Shown: one piece after another, positions 35,837-46,276 of the stretch
Position numbering within the stretch: the first letter of the stretch is position 1
How the letters are laid out: the number at the start of each line of letters is the position of its first letter
Assembly (NCBI GenBank): GCA_031216915.1
Contig: CM062294.1
Span: 35,796,936-35,860,935, forward strand
Length of the DNA: 64,000 bases
Source: Pictodentalium vernedei
Taxonomy: Eukaryota > Mollusca > Scaphopoda > Dentaliida > Dentaliidae
Direction of reading: 5' to 3'
Translations under genes and position numbers: made by a program
The notes under the pieces: generated by a model
Told to the model about the DNA's origin: nothing
The model's database searches: none
Seen by the model: only the letters and a program-made list of their open reading frames with translations

Positions 35837-37267
35837 AAAAATCGATAGCTCCCATCTACAAGTTACCCCAAACAAACATACCAAGTTTCAAACCATTCTG
35901 ATCATAAATGTGCCCTGTAGGGCATGCCAGAGGAATATATTGATGACTGACTAAACTTAGTTAAAAGGTCATTACCAGCGGCAACATTTTTTGACAGAAA
36001 TGGAAGAAAATTGATAACTCCCATCTGGAGGTCATCCCCAAACAAGCATGCCAGGTTTCAAACCAATTCGATCATAAATGGTGTGCCAAAGGGAAATAAT
36101 GAGATCTGACTTAACTAAGTTCTAAGAACGTTGCCAACGGCAACATTTTTTGACGGAAATGGACGAAAATCAATAGCTCCCATCTAGAGCAATTACAAGC
36201 ATTTCAAAGTGATATGGTCAAATATGTGCACTGCAGGGTGTGCCAAGTGGAAATATTGATGCATAACTACACTAAATTCATCGAGGGTCATTGCGGCAAC
36301 ATTTTTTGACGGAAGTCGAAGAAATCAATAGCTCCCATCTAGACGTAACACCAAACAAGCATATAGTTTCAAACCAATCTGATCATAAATGTGCCATGTT
36401 GGGCATGCCAAAGGAATATATTGATGCCTGACTAAACTAAGTTCAAAGGTCGTTGCCAGTGGCAACAATTCTTGATGGAAATGGAAGAAAATTAATAGCT
36501 CCCATCTCGACGTCACTCCAAACAAGCATGCCAGATTTCAAAGCAATCCGATTATAAATGTTCCCTGTAGGCTGTGCCAAAGGGAAATATTATGGTCTGA
36601 CTAAACTAAGTTCTAAGAAAGTTGTCGGCGACATTTTTTGACAGAAATGAAGCTCCCATCTAGAGCTCACCCCAAACAAGCATACCATGTTTCAAAGTGA
36701 TACGATAATAAATGAGACCTGCAGGGTGTGTCAAAGGGAAATTTTGATGCATAACTGCACTAAGTTCAACAAAGGTTGTTACCAACGGCACCATTTCTTG
36801 GCAGAAATCGAAGAAAATAGCTCCCATCTACAGGTAACCCCAAACAAGCATACCAAGTTTCAAACAGATCTGATCAAAAATGTCCCCTGTATGGCATGCC
36901 AAAGGAATATATTGATGCCTGACTAAACCAAGATCAAAGGTCATTGCCAGCGGCAAAGTTTTTGCCAGAAATACAATAAAATCGATAGCTCCAATCAAGA
37001 TGTCACCCCAAACAAGCATGCCAGGTTTCAAAGCAATCCGATCATAAATAAAGTTGTAAGAACGTTGCCAGCGGCAATATTTTTTGACGTAAATCGATAG
37101 CTCCTACCCAGAGGTCAACCCAAACAAGCATACCAAGTTTCAAATCAATCTGATTATAAATGCGACCTGTGAAATGTGCCTAAGGAAATTTGGATGTATG
37201 TACGTACATACGCCGACAGACGAGAAGTGATGGCAATAGCTCAGCTTGACTTTGTCAGCTTGAGCTA

Positions 37268-37620
37268 ATAAAATGATTCTAATTCTATACAATAAAATTG
37301 CACATTGGGAGTGAAAATTTTACATTTTTTAGCAAAGAGTTTGTGGATAACTGTCCCTGTATACACTGTTCCCAATTCAAAGAGTTCATGTTGCAAGGAA
37401 GTGTACTTTTTTCTTGGGTATTTTTTCATTTTTTTCTGAATTGAGGGGTGGGTTAATATTACCCTCACAGTAAATGTATGTCAACAGACTGTAGCAGAAG
37501 ACGTAGCAGAAGTGAATTTTTACCGAAATTGTTATAGGACCCGGCTTATGAGCATAACCTTTAACTTTTCTGGAAGGATCCATCTTTCATCTAGTATTCT
37601 ACAATCTGTCCTATACACTC
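37268..37620. other. no recognisable feature
   Basis: Spacer before LINE-2. Around 37437-37480 there is a short match to the array-1 lead-in (GAGGGGTGGGTTAATAT). Confidence 0.4.
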
Positions 37621-37639
37621 ACCCAGCTGGAGATCATAT

Positions 37640-39031
37640 TGGTATTTTGCTACTTAATGGTGGGTAGCATTACACTTGATGAGGTGCAGACAAATGCAGA
37701 GTACAACTTTATACAGCTCTACAATGAAAAAGTATGTTCTTTGCCCAAAAATAACGATTCCCCATTCAAACATAATGCAAATGAGTGTAACTATTTTTTG
37801 CCTAATGACTTTCAATTGACAAGTAAAACAGAAGCAGGCTTCTCATTATTTCATATTAATTGCCAAAATTTGAAAGCCCACTGGGATTCCCTTCAACACA
37901 TGTTGTGCAACTTGCAAAAAAAAGAAAATCTTTTCGACAAAATTGGACTAACAGTAATATTTCAAATTCCTTCAAATAGTTTAAACAATCTAGAGGGCTA
38001 TGCTCCAATTATTAAAAATACGAGACCTGAGAATGATGATGGCAGAGGAGGAGTCAGGCTTTAGGCCTAAAAAAATAAAAATCTGTTTCTCAGGCCCTCC
38101 CACATGGTCCTTTTGGGGGCCGCATGCTCTCTTTTTATTAAATGGTTTATGTCTAATATTTTACCCAAGTTAAAAAAATTGATAAATTTGTCCCTTGAGT
38201 GCAAGAAGGCTTTGCAATGCTTTAGCATTGCAAAGCCTTCTTGCTCTCAAGGGACGAAATACACCACCACCAATGCTATTAAACACATTATGAGGCCTAA
38301 AACATAAACCAAGAGCATAAACTGTTGATGGCAAAGAAATAATTACAGAAATAAAAAATAAAATAAAAAAACACTCGCCCGCATGCAATTTTACAAATAA
38401 TGGCCTGAGAAACAGAAGATCTATTTTGTGTGGCCTTATATAAAAGAAGATATAAAATACAAAGTGCGAAGTGATCTTTCGGTTTTTATTTCCCACGTCT
38501 TCGAATCTCTCTTTATCGAGATCATAGAAAAACTCAATTCCCAAATTGTAGGTGTCATATATAGACCAAACACACCACCAAAAGCTAATATTAACCTTTT
38601 CTTATCAAAATTAAATGAAATAACTGATGTTCTTAATGTTGAAAGTAAAAAGGTTTACATCATGGGCGACTTTAACCCAGATCTTAACCACACACTCCAA
38701 GACTGGGGAATATATTGATCTCATTTTAAGCGAAGGGTTCTTACCCTACATTTCAAAACCAACAAGAGTAACTAGTCACTCTGCCAGTCTAATAGACCAT
38801 ATATTCTCCAACGGTCTCTCAAGCAATACCTTATCTGGAATAATTATCACGGATGTTTCAGACCACATTGGCATTTTCTGTATTGAAACAGCACTCAGGG
38901 TAAATGACACACCAAGGTTCATCTCGAAGAGAATTATAAATGCAGAAAGTATTGCCGAGTTTAAAATACTCCTCTCACAAAGTGATTTTTTCCCAGTGAT
39001 GCAGTCCCGTTGTCCGAATTCGTCATATTAA
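37640..39031 (+). pseudogene. LINE-2: apurinic-type endonuclease domain, split by a MITE and frameshifts
   Basis: 37639-38063 encodes the N-terminal endonuclease start (FSLFHINCQNLK..FDKIGLTVIFQ..GYAPI..GRGGVRL). After the MITE at 38064-38435 it resumes at YIKEDIKYKV and continues through IVGVIYRPN and GDFNPDL. A frameshift near 38690 follows, then SLIDHIFSN and the SDH catalytic box (TDVSDHIGIF). Order and motifs are those of the APE-like endonuclease of jockey/CR1 LINEs. A stop at 39029-39031 ends this segment. It is the same family as LINE-1 at 3178, to judge from the shared RT stretch. Confidence 0.85.
38064..38435. mobile_element. MITE, family C, TTA target (Harbinger-like), inside LINE-2
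   Basis: A 372-bp element starting GGCCTAAAAAAATAAAAAT and ending ATTTTGTGTGGCC, with inner block CTGTTTCTCAGGCC / GGCCTGAGAAACAG. TTA flanks both sides (38061-38063, 38436-38438). Removing it with one TTA restores the endonuclease frame. The centre holds a hairpin: TTGTCCCTTGAGTGCAAGAA.. with mirrored arm ..CTCAAGGGAC, 38189-38254. A 3-bp TTA duplication and GGCC ends fit PIF/Harbinger MITEs. Confidence 0.8.
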
Positions 39032-39056
39032 ACATTTTTAAACATTTATATGGAAG

Positions 39057-40178
39057 CCTACGAGAAAGCATTTCCAATTAAAAACATTCACCAGAAAAGA
39101 AAATTTATTAAAAAAACAACCCTGGATGACCAGGGGACTTATCATATCTTCCAACAACAAACTAAAATTCTACAATAAAAAGCTCAAATTGCCCAATGAA
39201 CAGAATAAACAAAATTATAAAAACTATTGTAGAATCTTTAATAAGGTTAAAAAACAACCCAAAGCTATTTACTACAGAGATATCCTAATCGGAAACAAAA
39301 AGAATATGCGAAGAACGTGGCAAATTTTAAACGAAGCAATCAACAAAGACAAACGAGAAGTGAAACAACCTTTACTTTTCATTCAGGATTACATAGGAAA
39401 TAAACGGAGCCAATAACATAGCAAACAAAGTCAATAATTTTTTTATCAACATTGGAAAAACAACATCCGAGCAGATTAAAAACCAAACAAATCCTCCTTA
39501 GATGATATGAACAGTAATGTTCCAAATACCTTTCACTAAACACCTAGTAATCCCCCACAGGTTGCACACGTGGTAAACAAAATGAAGCCCAAAACGTCAA
39601 ACAACTGCCATGATATCTCAACAAGTCTTCTTAAACATACAATAAACAAAGTTGTCAGTCCTGTTGCACATATCATTAATAACTCTTTCATTAACTGGTA
39701 GAGTGCTAAATTATTTCTGGTCATCAAAATTTATTCACCAGTCTTTGCCATGTTGCAATTTATGGGAGAGTTCGAAAAGGCACTCTCTCATAAATTGCAA
39801 CAAGGCAAATCCATACAGTTGAAATAATTTGACTTCAAATATAATATGAAGCACACCCACAGAGTACGAAGCCTTCGAATTATTGTACCTGCACTGCAGA
39901 ACAAAGCCCAAATATGGGCTTCCAGCACTCCACCAGTTAAGGGCATAGTGCCAGACAAGTTGAAAGTTGCAAAAGTTGTACCTATTTTTAAAGCAGGCGA
40001 CCAAAGCAGTTTTACTAACTATAGACCTATCATTATACTCCCGGTATTTTCAAAAGTATTGGAAAAGCTAATGGAGACCAGGCTCACAAGTTTCTTAGAT
40101 AGATTTGATATTCTTTGTCCTAATCAATATGGATTCAAAAAACAACATGCTACAATACATCCTATTCTTCAGCTCCTG
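39057..40178 (+). pseudogene. LINE-2: linker and N-terminal reverse transcriptase, multiple lesions, 3' truncated
   Basis: Pieces in different frames continue LINE-2: MEAYEKAFPIKN (39051 onward), PWMTRGL-like linker with FNKVKKQPKAIYYRD (39120-39413), then ..AHIINNSFI up to 39690. After the MITE come GIVPDKLKVAKVVP, NYRPIIILPVFSKVLEKL and NQYGFKKQHATIHPILQLL to about 40176. The catalytic RT boxes are missing, because the copy ends at the start of the array-1 lead-in (AATTGTGATAATTGGG). Confidence 0.85.
39695..39936. mobile_element. MITE, family A copy 3 (TTAA target), inside LINE-2
   Basis: A 242-bp element with ends CTGGTAGAGTGC / GCACTCCACCAG and perfect TTAA on both sides (39691-39694, 39937-39940). 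Removing it with one TTAA gives an uninterrupted reading NNSFIKGIVPDKL, homologous to LINE-1 NNSFLNGKVPDRM. A central hairpin is present (TTTGCCATGTTGCAATTTAT.. with mirrored arm, 39746-39808). Confidence 0.85.
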
Positions 40179-40239
40179 AAATTGTGATAATTGGGAATAT
40201 GTTCATTTCTGTTCCCTGTGTGCTATGTTTATGATAAAA

Positions 40240-40468
40240 GTTAAAAAATTTATAGTAATTTATATATTTTTTATACTTACCAATGACCCAGACTTAGCTG
40301 GTGCTAACTCTAACAAAACCAGGGCCAAACACAAATTTTGTCCCCCAATCCCCAAAATTTGCATCCAAAACCAAAAGAAATCATGTCCTATAGGACCTCC
40401 ATACTTCGCCCCTACTGCGCATGCGCAGTGTCAAGGACGTTCCGAAATTGGCGCCAATTATCATTCTT
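40240..40468. repeat. DIRS copy 2 left inverted terminal repeat (3' end of element)
   Basis: From about 40268 to 40468 it is the near-exact inverse of 47163-47365. The outermost 28 bp (GTTAAAAAATTTATAG..) are specific to this end and reappear inverted in the internal complementary region. Confidence 0.88.
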
Positions 40469-40550
40469 ACTGGCAGTGCCTGGTCAGCGCTATGTACTCA
40501 GCAGGGAGGCAAGAGTTCCCAACTCCTGGGAGGGCCATCCCCGTCTGGGT

Positions 40551-40620
40551 CATTGGTAAGTATAAAAAATATATAAATTACTATAAATTTTTTAACATTT
40601 TTATACTGTACCAATGACCC
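40551..40620. repeat. DIRS copy 2 internal complementary region
   Basis: 40551-40596 is the inverse of the left tip (ending ATTTTTTAAC) and 40597-40620 the inverse of the right tip (starting ATTTTTATACTG). The two tips are joined head to head at 40596/40597. In DIRS1 this region is thought to template the joining of ends into a circular intermediate. The junction independently predicts the element ends seen against the empty site. Confidence 0.88.
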
Positions 40621-41230
40621 AGACTTAGCTGAATAGTAAAAAGGCTGGAGGGCCTAGGACATACAGGAAAATCCAATAAGCTCAACTATATAATATAGAG
40701 GCAACCCCTTAAGGAGAAAAGGAGTATTAGGCTTTACATGTATCTTTCTTATTTAATATTAAATTAGAAAGATACAATACCCTTTATAATTGAGCACAAT
40801 AACATTCATGTTCTCTATTAACATCCAGTATAACCCTTATACTAATTATTTTTAAAGTAAGCCAATAAATAAAGTTAGTCCAGAGAATTGAGACTCTTTA
40901 CAATCTTTTAAAAGTGTCCGAGTATTGTATATTAAAGCCCGTTTGACACTTGACATATACAAATGCTTCACACCGAGCTACACTTTAAAAATATGACATG
41001 AATGAATTTTAACATTAATATTACACTTTAAAACCATCCCGGAAGCGACTCAGAAATACTAACTTTGGAGGAGGCATTCCCTTGCTTTTCACTATAAAGC
41101 AGGTGACCTAAGGGAACACCCTCCCCCCCCCCCTTCCCCTTGCCCTGGGTCAAATAGCCCAGAGCGAAGAGGGCAGCCGGACGGAGTCACTGCCGGAACA
41201 GAAAGCCTGCATAACTATAGTTGCAACTGT

Positions 41231-42229
41231 TTAGTGGACGACATTCTGAGCAACAGATAACGGACCTAAACAATGCAGGTCTCCAGAAATGGACTCAATA
41301 TTTCTGAGATAAAAATTCGTGAATGTGGATGGCTGAGACCAATAAGCAGCCTTCATTAAATCTGTAATAGCAATACTATTAGCATAAGCCCAAGAAGTAG
41401 CAAGAGCTCTTACTTCATGAGCGGAAATCTTAAGCACAGACTGCTGAGAAGAAGATAAACTCTCATAAGCAGTACGGATAGTTAATTGAATCCATCTAGC
41501 AATAGAATGGACCGAAATGTCCCTTCTATTAGGCATCAAAGACAGAAAGAAACGTTTTCGTCCCTTTCTGATAAACTGAGATCTCTGTTTATAGATACGT
41601 AACGCTCTAACAGGACAGAGTAAAGGCCTACGCCCGTCTGAAGACGGAAGAGCCTTAATAACAATAGGTTCCGGATATTTATTAGGAGCCTGATTCTTAG
41701 CTAAAAAACCCACATTAGTAGTGAAGGTGATAGTGTTCCCGACACTACGATAGTGAGAATCATCCACCGACAGTGCATGAAGCTCACTGACTCTTCTAGC
41801 AGAAGAGAAAGCTAAGAGAAAAGCTGTCTTATAAGATAAGAATTTGAAATCTACTGTCCCAAGAGGTTCAAATGGCTTTTCCTTCAATTTAAGAAGAACC
41901 CAAGCTAAATTCCATTTAGGAATTAACCTAAGAGTTCTGGGTCTATTTATCGAGAAGTTTCTAACCAACTTAGATAAAGAGACATTAGATCCAATTTGTA
42001 AACTATCATGATGTACATAGGTATCAGATAACATAGACCTATAACCCTTAATAGTAACAGGCTGCAGTTTGATTTCGTCAAACAAGTATACTAGAAAGTT
42101 TGCAACGTCTGGTATAGAGGGATCGAAAATATCAACAGAATGATCCCTACACCAACGACGAAAAACCTTCCACTTAGCCGCATAGTTTAGCGAAGAGGAG
42201 GTCCTCCTACAGTTAGAAATCGCGTCCAC
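41231..42229 (-). CDS. DIRS tyrosine recombinase (integrase)
   Basis: 332 residues. The catalytic set of the tyrosine recombinase family is visible: Arg in ARRVSEL (about 145-146), HEVR (H271, R274), a Trp at 297 (AAYWSQP) in the second His/Trp position, and the nucleophile Y307 in NFYLRN. The N-terminal half (YAAKWKVFRRWCRDH, then ITIKGYRSMLS-like core-binding region) resembles the SAM-like arm-binding domain. In DIRS elements this enzyme inserts a circular DNA without target duplication, matching the clean junctions here. The start ATG overlaps the end of the RT frame by 43 nt. No interruption is seen. Confidence 0.92.
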   Translation of the reverse strand: MDAISNCRRTSSSLNYAAKWKVFRRWCRDHSVDIFDPSIPDVANFLVYLFDEIKLQPVTIKGYRSMLSDTYVHHDSLQIGSNVSLSKLVRNFSINRPRTLRLIPKWNLAWVLLKLKEKPFEPLGTVDFKFLSYKTAFLLAFSSARRVSELHALSVDDSHYRSVGNTITFTTNVGFLAKNQAPNKYPEPIVIKALPSSDGRRPLLCPVRALRIYKQRSQFIRKGRKRFFLSLMPNRRDISVHSIARWIQLTIRTAYESLSSSQQSVLKISAHEVRALATSWAYANSIAITDLMKAAYWSQPSTFTNFYLRNIESISGDLHCLGPLSVAQNVVH

Positions 42230-44499
42230 TGCTCATCCTGTAAAGTGCTTGCCATGCAAGAAGGACCGCACAACGGAAAAACGTGAAGGTTGAGACCTTG
42301 CGGGTTGTGATGGAGTTGACGCGATTTCCCCTGCGAAAGAAGATCCTCCCGTGGAGGAAGCTTTCGCGGTAGGTCCCACAACAGACACCTGAGTAGATTT
42401 ATCCACGGTCTCTGTGGAGACAGAGATGCTACCAACAGAATCTTGCATTGAGATTGTTTTATCTTTAGCAATATTTGCTGAATTAACAGCGCTGGAGGAT
42501 ACGCATATCCTATCATTCCGTCCCAAGGGATCGACAGAGCGTCTACTGCAAATGCACTTGAATCCGGACACGGAGACACATACGTCTGCAACTGATTGTT
42601 GAGATGTGTCGCAAATAAGTCTATCATTGGCCGTTCCCATTGGTAGCAAATCTGATTGAATACTTGTTTGTTGAGAGTCCACTCCGACAGCAACAAGCGA
42701 CCCTTTCGTGAAAGGGAGTCTGCTAGCACATTCAGACGACCCGGTATGTGACGGACCGAAAGAAGAACCTGATGTTCTAGTGCAAACAGAAGGATTCTTT
42801 CCGTTAGATTGAACAACGGAACTGAATGAGTGCCTCCCTGATTCCGTATATACGCCACTACTGTCGTATTGTCGGATAGGATTTGGACATGAGCATTGTG
42901 AATAATGTCCATCCAATGACGTAACGCAAGCCAAATTGACATCATTTCCTTGATGTTTATGTGCTTGCCCAGGAATTGCTGATCCCAAAGACCCTGGCAT
43001 CTCGAATCCGTTGGGATCAATGATGCACCGCAACCTGTTTGACTGGCATCCGTCATAATGGTAAAACTCGGATCTGGCAACTGCAACGGAACTCCCTGAG
43101 TTAACCACTGAATGTTTGCCCAAGTCTGAATCTCTTGTTTCACTTGATCTGACAAGAGAACGTCTATGTCGAGCGAATGAATTTTCACACTCCAATTCTG
43201 AGTCAAGAAAATTTGGAGAGGACGCGTGCGTAACCGCCCCATCGGAATGAGTTCCGCAGCGGCTCCGCACAGACCTATCAGTCTCATAAATTCTCTCGCT
43301 GTGACTTTGTCTGCGTGCAGACAATAGCGAGCGTAACAACTGACTAATTTCGCTCTGGTTAACGGCAGACGAACGAGATTGTTGTGCGTCTCGAAGCTCA
43401 TTCCCAGATGTGTGAATGACTTGGACGGCACCAGATCCGACTTCTCCTCGTTTAGTATAAAACCGAGACGTCGGAGCAATAGAAGTAGATTCTGAACATC
43501 GTTCTGAAGCGTTAACTCATTGCCGTACCTCTGAAGAATGTCGTCCAGGTAGGCCGACGTTACCGCAGACGAATGAGCTCGGAAATAGATCATTACCGAG
43601 TTCATTACCCGAGTGAAAGCCCAGGGTGCTAGATTCAATCCGAAGCACATCACCCGGAATTGATACACCACTCCTAGGACTGCGAAGCGTAGATACTTTC
43701 TGAATGTCGGATGTACCATGACGTGAAAGTACGCATCTTTGAGATCTATGCTTGTTGCATAATCGTTCACCCGAATACTCGCTCTGACCGACCGAATCGT
43801 CACCATATAAAACTTCGGAGTGACGATCAGCTTGTTTATCCAGCTCAAATCTATGACTGGACGGAACGAGCCGTCTGGTTTCGGAACCAGAAACAGATGG
43901 CTGTAGAATCCCGGAGTCTCCTGGTTTTCTACGACCTCTACCGCGTTCTTCATTAAAAGAGACTGCACCTCTGATAATAGAGCGTCTCTTTTCTGCGGAT
44001 TTGACGGAAGTTGAGTCCACTTTGGACTTCGAGTTAATGGAGGCTTTCGTTTGAAGGATATCTTTAGACCTTCCGAAGTCACTCCTCTCAACCAAGGGTC
44101 GTCCGTAATCGATGCCCATTCTTGTGAAAAGCTCGACAACCTTCCGCCAACCGGTACGCGATAGAGGTTTAAGCCATCACCTCCTGGACCTGCGAGGCCT
44201 GCGGTAGGAGAAACCACGTCCTCCACGACCCGCACCTCGTCCCGTCGACCTCGGGGCGTCCGACCGGTTGTCCCGGCCCGAAGGACGTCCCGAACGTAAG
44301 TCGCTACCTTGACGGTCTCTCGAATAAGACCAAGAGGACGCACCGGAACCTCTATAGGAACCTCTCTTGGGCGCATTAGACCCAGAAGTGCCTGTCTTAT
44401 TGTCTGCCGTATCCGACTTCTCAGAAGCAGATTTGAACAACAGAGAATCTGAAGCTTTCTTTGTAATTTTATCATAAATAGCAGAAAGCTTGCCGTCAA
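42187..44499 (-). CDS. DIRS reverse transcriptase-RNase H
   Basis: 770 codons open from 44499; the first 90 or so overlap gag in another frame and may not be translated. RT motifs: LFLVPKPDGSFRPVIDLSWIN (here in parts, 202-222), SIDLKDAYFHV (250-260), FGLNLAPWAFTR (286-297) and catalytic YLDD (317-320). RNase H follows with D484 (MTDASQTG), E518 (KEMMS) and D543 (LSDNTT). The C-terminal region (DLFATHLNNQLQTYVSP, VDALSIPWDG) is the block commonly found after RNase H in YR retroelements. No methyltransferase domain is evident. It converts the genomic RNA to DNA. The open frame 42233-43339 on the same strand is a shadow. Confidence 0.92.
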   Translation of the reverse strand: MTASFLLFMIKLQRKLQILCCSNLLLRSRIRQTIRQALLGLMRPREVPIEVPVRPLGLIRETVKVATYVRDVLRAGTTGRTPRGRRDEVRVVEDVVSPTAGLAGPGGDGLNLYRVPVGGRLSSFSQEWASITDDPWLRGVTSEGLKISFKRKPPLTRSPKWTQLPSNPQKRDALLSEVQSLLMKNAVEVVENQETPGFYSHLFLVPKPDGSFRPVIDLSWINKLIVTPKFYMVTIRSVRASIRVNDYATSIDLKDAYFHVMVHPTFRKYLRFAVLGVVYQFRVMCFGLNLAPWAFTRVMNSVMIYFRAHSSAVTSAYLDDILQRYGNELTLQNDVQNLLLLLRRLGFILNEEKSDLVPSKSFTHLGMSFETHNNLVRLPLTRAKLVSCYARYCLHADKVTAREFMRLIGLCGAAAELIPMGRLRTRPLQIFLTQNWSVKIHSLDIDVLLSDQVKQEIQTWANIQWLTQGVPLQLPDPSFTIMTDASQTGCGASLIPTDSRCQGLWDQQFLGKHINIKEMMSIWLALRHWMDIIHNAHVQILSDNTTVVAYIRNQGGTHSVPLFNLTERILLFALEHQVLLSVRHIPGRLNVLADSLSRKGRLLLSEWTLNKQVFNQICYQWERPMIDLFATHLNNQLQTYVSPCPDSSAFAVDALSIPWDGMIGYAYPPALLIQQILLKIKQSQCKILLVASLSPQRPWINLLRCLLWDLPRKLPPREDLLSQGKSRQLHHNPQGLNLHVFPLCGPSCMASTLQDEQWTRFLTVGGPPLR

Positions 44500-46276
44500 A
44501 GAGAAGTTCTCCGGAGACCGAAGCGACTCTGAGAGAGTTCTTCACCTTAGTATCCACGAGTGTGGATGTAGCTAGGGCTGCGTCACGTCTAACCAACTCC
44601 AGGTTTGCCACTGAAAGGGCGGAGTTACACGTGGAATAAGCTACTGCCCTTGAAAGAAGTCTTAAAGAGGATTGTATATCCTGAAATTCTTTCCCTTGAA
44701 GGCGCAGTGATAACGCCTTAGTAAGGTGATCTGCGTAAGATAAGGCATCTAAACTGGCTCTGTTAGACGAAATAGCTGTTTCCAACACCGCGGTTGGAAT
44801 AGAAGCCGACGACGGTAATGATAGCTCTAAGTCTTCCGCCTCGTCGTCCATACGCAGAGGAACTCTCGGAATACCCTGTCCTGCCGTGTCGAATTTATTC
44901 CTTGCATTAATGAAAGGCAGGTTGAGAGTATTGGCGGACAAGAAACCTGCTTTCCCTGTTTTGGAAGCAAGTTTAAATATAGCATCGTTCAATAATTCAA
45001 ATGTTCTTGCAACATTATTGGACTGCGACGGAAACTCGGGAGCGATGTCCCTGAACCGCTCAAAAAATTCAGAGTCCAATGACGCTATAATCCTCTTGTC
45101 CGGAACCGCAGCAGTCTGGCCCGACGGAACAACTTGAGGGAGAAAGTGCCGGATGAAGTCCACGGCAGCTTTATGTTGTTCCAAAAGGGATAGCTCCAAA
45201 TCATCCGTATCCCTTTCACCATCTGGTCGGATCTCATGATGCTCCCGGTCGTCCACCCCCGATGCTTCGGCGGAGTGTACCGACCCAGCGCCGTCGGATA
45301 ATTCCCGATCCGACACCGTTTCTGTCGGCTGCTGGGATTCTGCGATAAGTTGTGCTATCTGCACAAGTACGTCCGGCATCGAGACCTGCGGAGGCGCAGT
45401 CTTTCGCTGCTTCGCCGAGGGCAGCTCCGCATCTGATGGCTCCCGCATACTTTTTCTATGCGAACGTCCGGAGTCCATCGGCCTCGTGTCCCTGGCTGCC
45501 GGATGGTGTGACCTGGTCGCCGAAGAATCCCTGATCGGCGAAGCTGGTAAGATATCAGCGGTCACGCAGCCAAGGTGCGGTCGTGTGCGCTGACGAGAAG
45601 AAGAAGCCTGAGCAGTCTCCGCGGACTGCCTATACAACGGAGCGTCCTGAGCGACGGACGTATGCTCCGCTTGCGACACATCTTGTACCACAACATCTGG
45701 TCCCAGAGGTTGTTGAACGAGAGAGGGGCCTCTCTCGCTCGCGGCCCGGCTGGACCTGGACGAGCTAGGAACCGGACTCAAAGGCTTCCTCCGATCTCGC
45801 CTACTATCCGCCGTCACTGGGTGTGCACGTTGAATGTTTATAGTGCTCGCATCACCCAACATTTCCTCCTGGACCGCATCGGACGAACCCGGCTGCCGAA
45901 CCATTCGGTGAATGGACGCTACACCGGGCGAGCTAGCGGACGACATTTGTTTAATCTCCATGAGCACTTTTGCCGCTAGCTCTGTATTCATTTGTGACGA
46001 CGGAAGCGCACTTGCGGAAGATAACATGGAAACATCACCCTGTTCTTGTTCCTCTGAAATAGAAACTGAGAGAGTAGAGTGACCTTGCGGAGAAAGAGCC
46101 GGCATAGCCCTTTCTCCAGTAACAACATACCGTGACACACGTTTCCAATGTTTGTCATCCCAATATTGACATATAGAACAGGGATTAGTGCGAGAACACT
46201 GACTACAATTAATACAATGATCATGAAAGTCAGAGGAAGATTTCTTCCCATTACAATTTGAACAATATCCTTTCAT
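44177..46276 (-). CDS. DIRS gag-like protein
   Basis: 699 residues. The N-terminus has a Cys/His cluster (CSNC at 5-8, then HDHC..CSQC..CSIC to about 37), which looks zinc-binding. A long low-complexity Ser/Pro/Arg/Glu-rich section follows to about residue 370. A folded-looking region comes next (FIRHFLPQVVP, KLASKTGKAGF, SLDALSYADHLTKALSLRL), and the protein ends in an Arg/Gly-rich nucleic-acid-binding tail (GRGAGRGGRGF). Position and overlap with RT (323 nt) are those of the first ORF of DIRS elements. Copy 1 conserves the second half, which suggests that part was under constraint. Confidence 0.85.
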   Translation of the reverse strand: MKGYCSNCNGKKSSSDFHDHCINCSQCSRTNPCSICQYWDDKHWKRVSRYVVTGERAMPALSPQGHSTLSVSISEEQEQGDVSMLSSASALPSSQMNTELAAKVLMEIKQMSSASSPGVASIHRMVRQPGSSDAVQEEMLGDASTINIQRAHPVTADSRRDRRKPLSPVPSSSRSSRAASERGPSLVQQPLGPDVVVQDVSQAEHTSVAQDAPLYRQSAETAQASSSRQRTRPHLGCVTADILPASPIRDSSATRSHHPAARDTRPMDSGRSHRKSMREPSDAELPSAKQRKTAPPQVSMPDVLVQIAQLIAESQQPTETVSDRELSDGAGSVHSAEASGVDDREHHEIRPDGERDTDDLELSLLEQHKAAVDFIRHFLPQVVPSGQTAAVPDKRIIASLDSEFFERFRDIAPEFPSQSNNVARTFELLNDAIFKLASKTGKAGFLSANTLNLPFINARNKFDTAGQGIPRVPLRMDDEAEDLELSLPSSASIPTAVLETAISSNRASLDALSYADHLTKALSLRLQGKEFQDIQSSLRLLSRAVAYSTCNSALSVANLELVRRDAALATSTLVDTKVKNSLRVASVSGELLFDGKLSAIYDKITKKASDSLLFKSASEKSDTADNKTGTSGSNAPKRGSYRGSGASSWSYSRDRQGSDLRSGRPSGRDNRSDAPRSTGRGAGRGGRGFSYRRPRRSRR

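Larger units (their letters stand above)
31620..37267. repeat. array 2: diverged units of about 165 bp, interrupted by two elements
   Basis: Units carry ACCAAGTTTCAAA, GATCATAAATGTGCCCTG, TGCCAAAGG, AACTAAGTTC, CCAGCGGCAACA and GATAGCTCCCATCTAGA. They occupy 31620-32586, 33845-33875 and 35837-37235. The gaps are a hAT-like element and a type-H element. The array ends in a hairpin AGCTCAGCTTGAC..GTCAGCTTGAGCT at 37236-37267. No coding capacity. Confidence 0.75.

Noticed and set aside
38170-38544. 124-codon minus-strand ORF
   Set aside because: It runs through the MITE hairpin and the LINE endonuclease on the wrong strand, with no recognisable content.
42233-43339. 368-codon minus-strand ORF
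   Set aside because: It overlaps the RT-RNase H gene in another frame, has no motifs and is matched by a similar shadow at 8486-9760 in the degraded copy.
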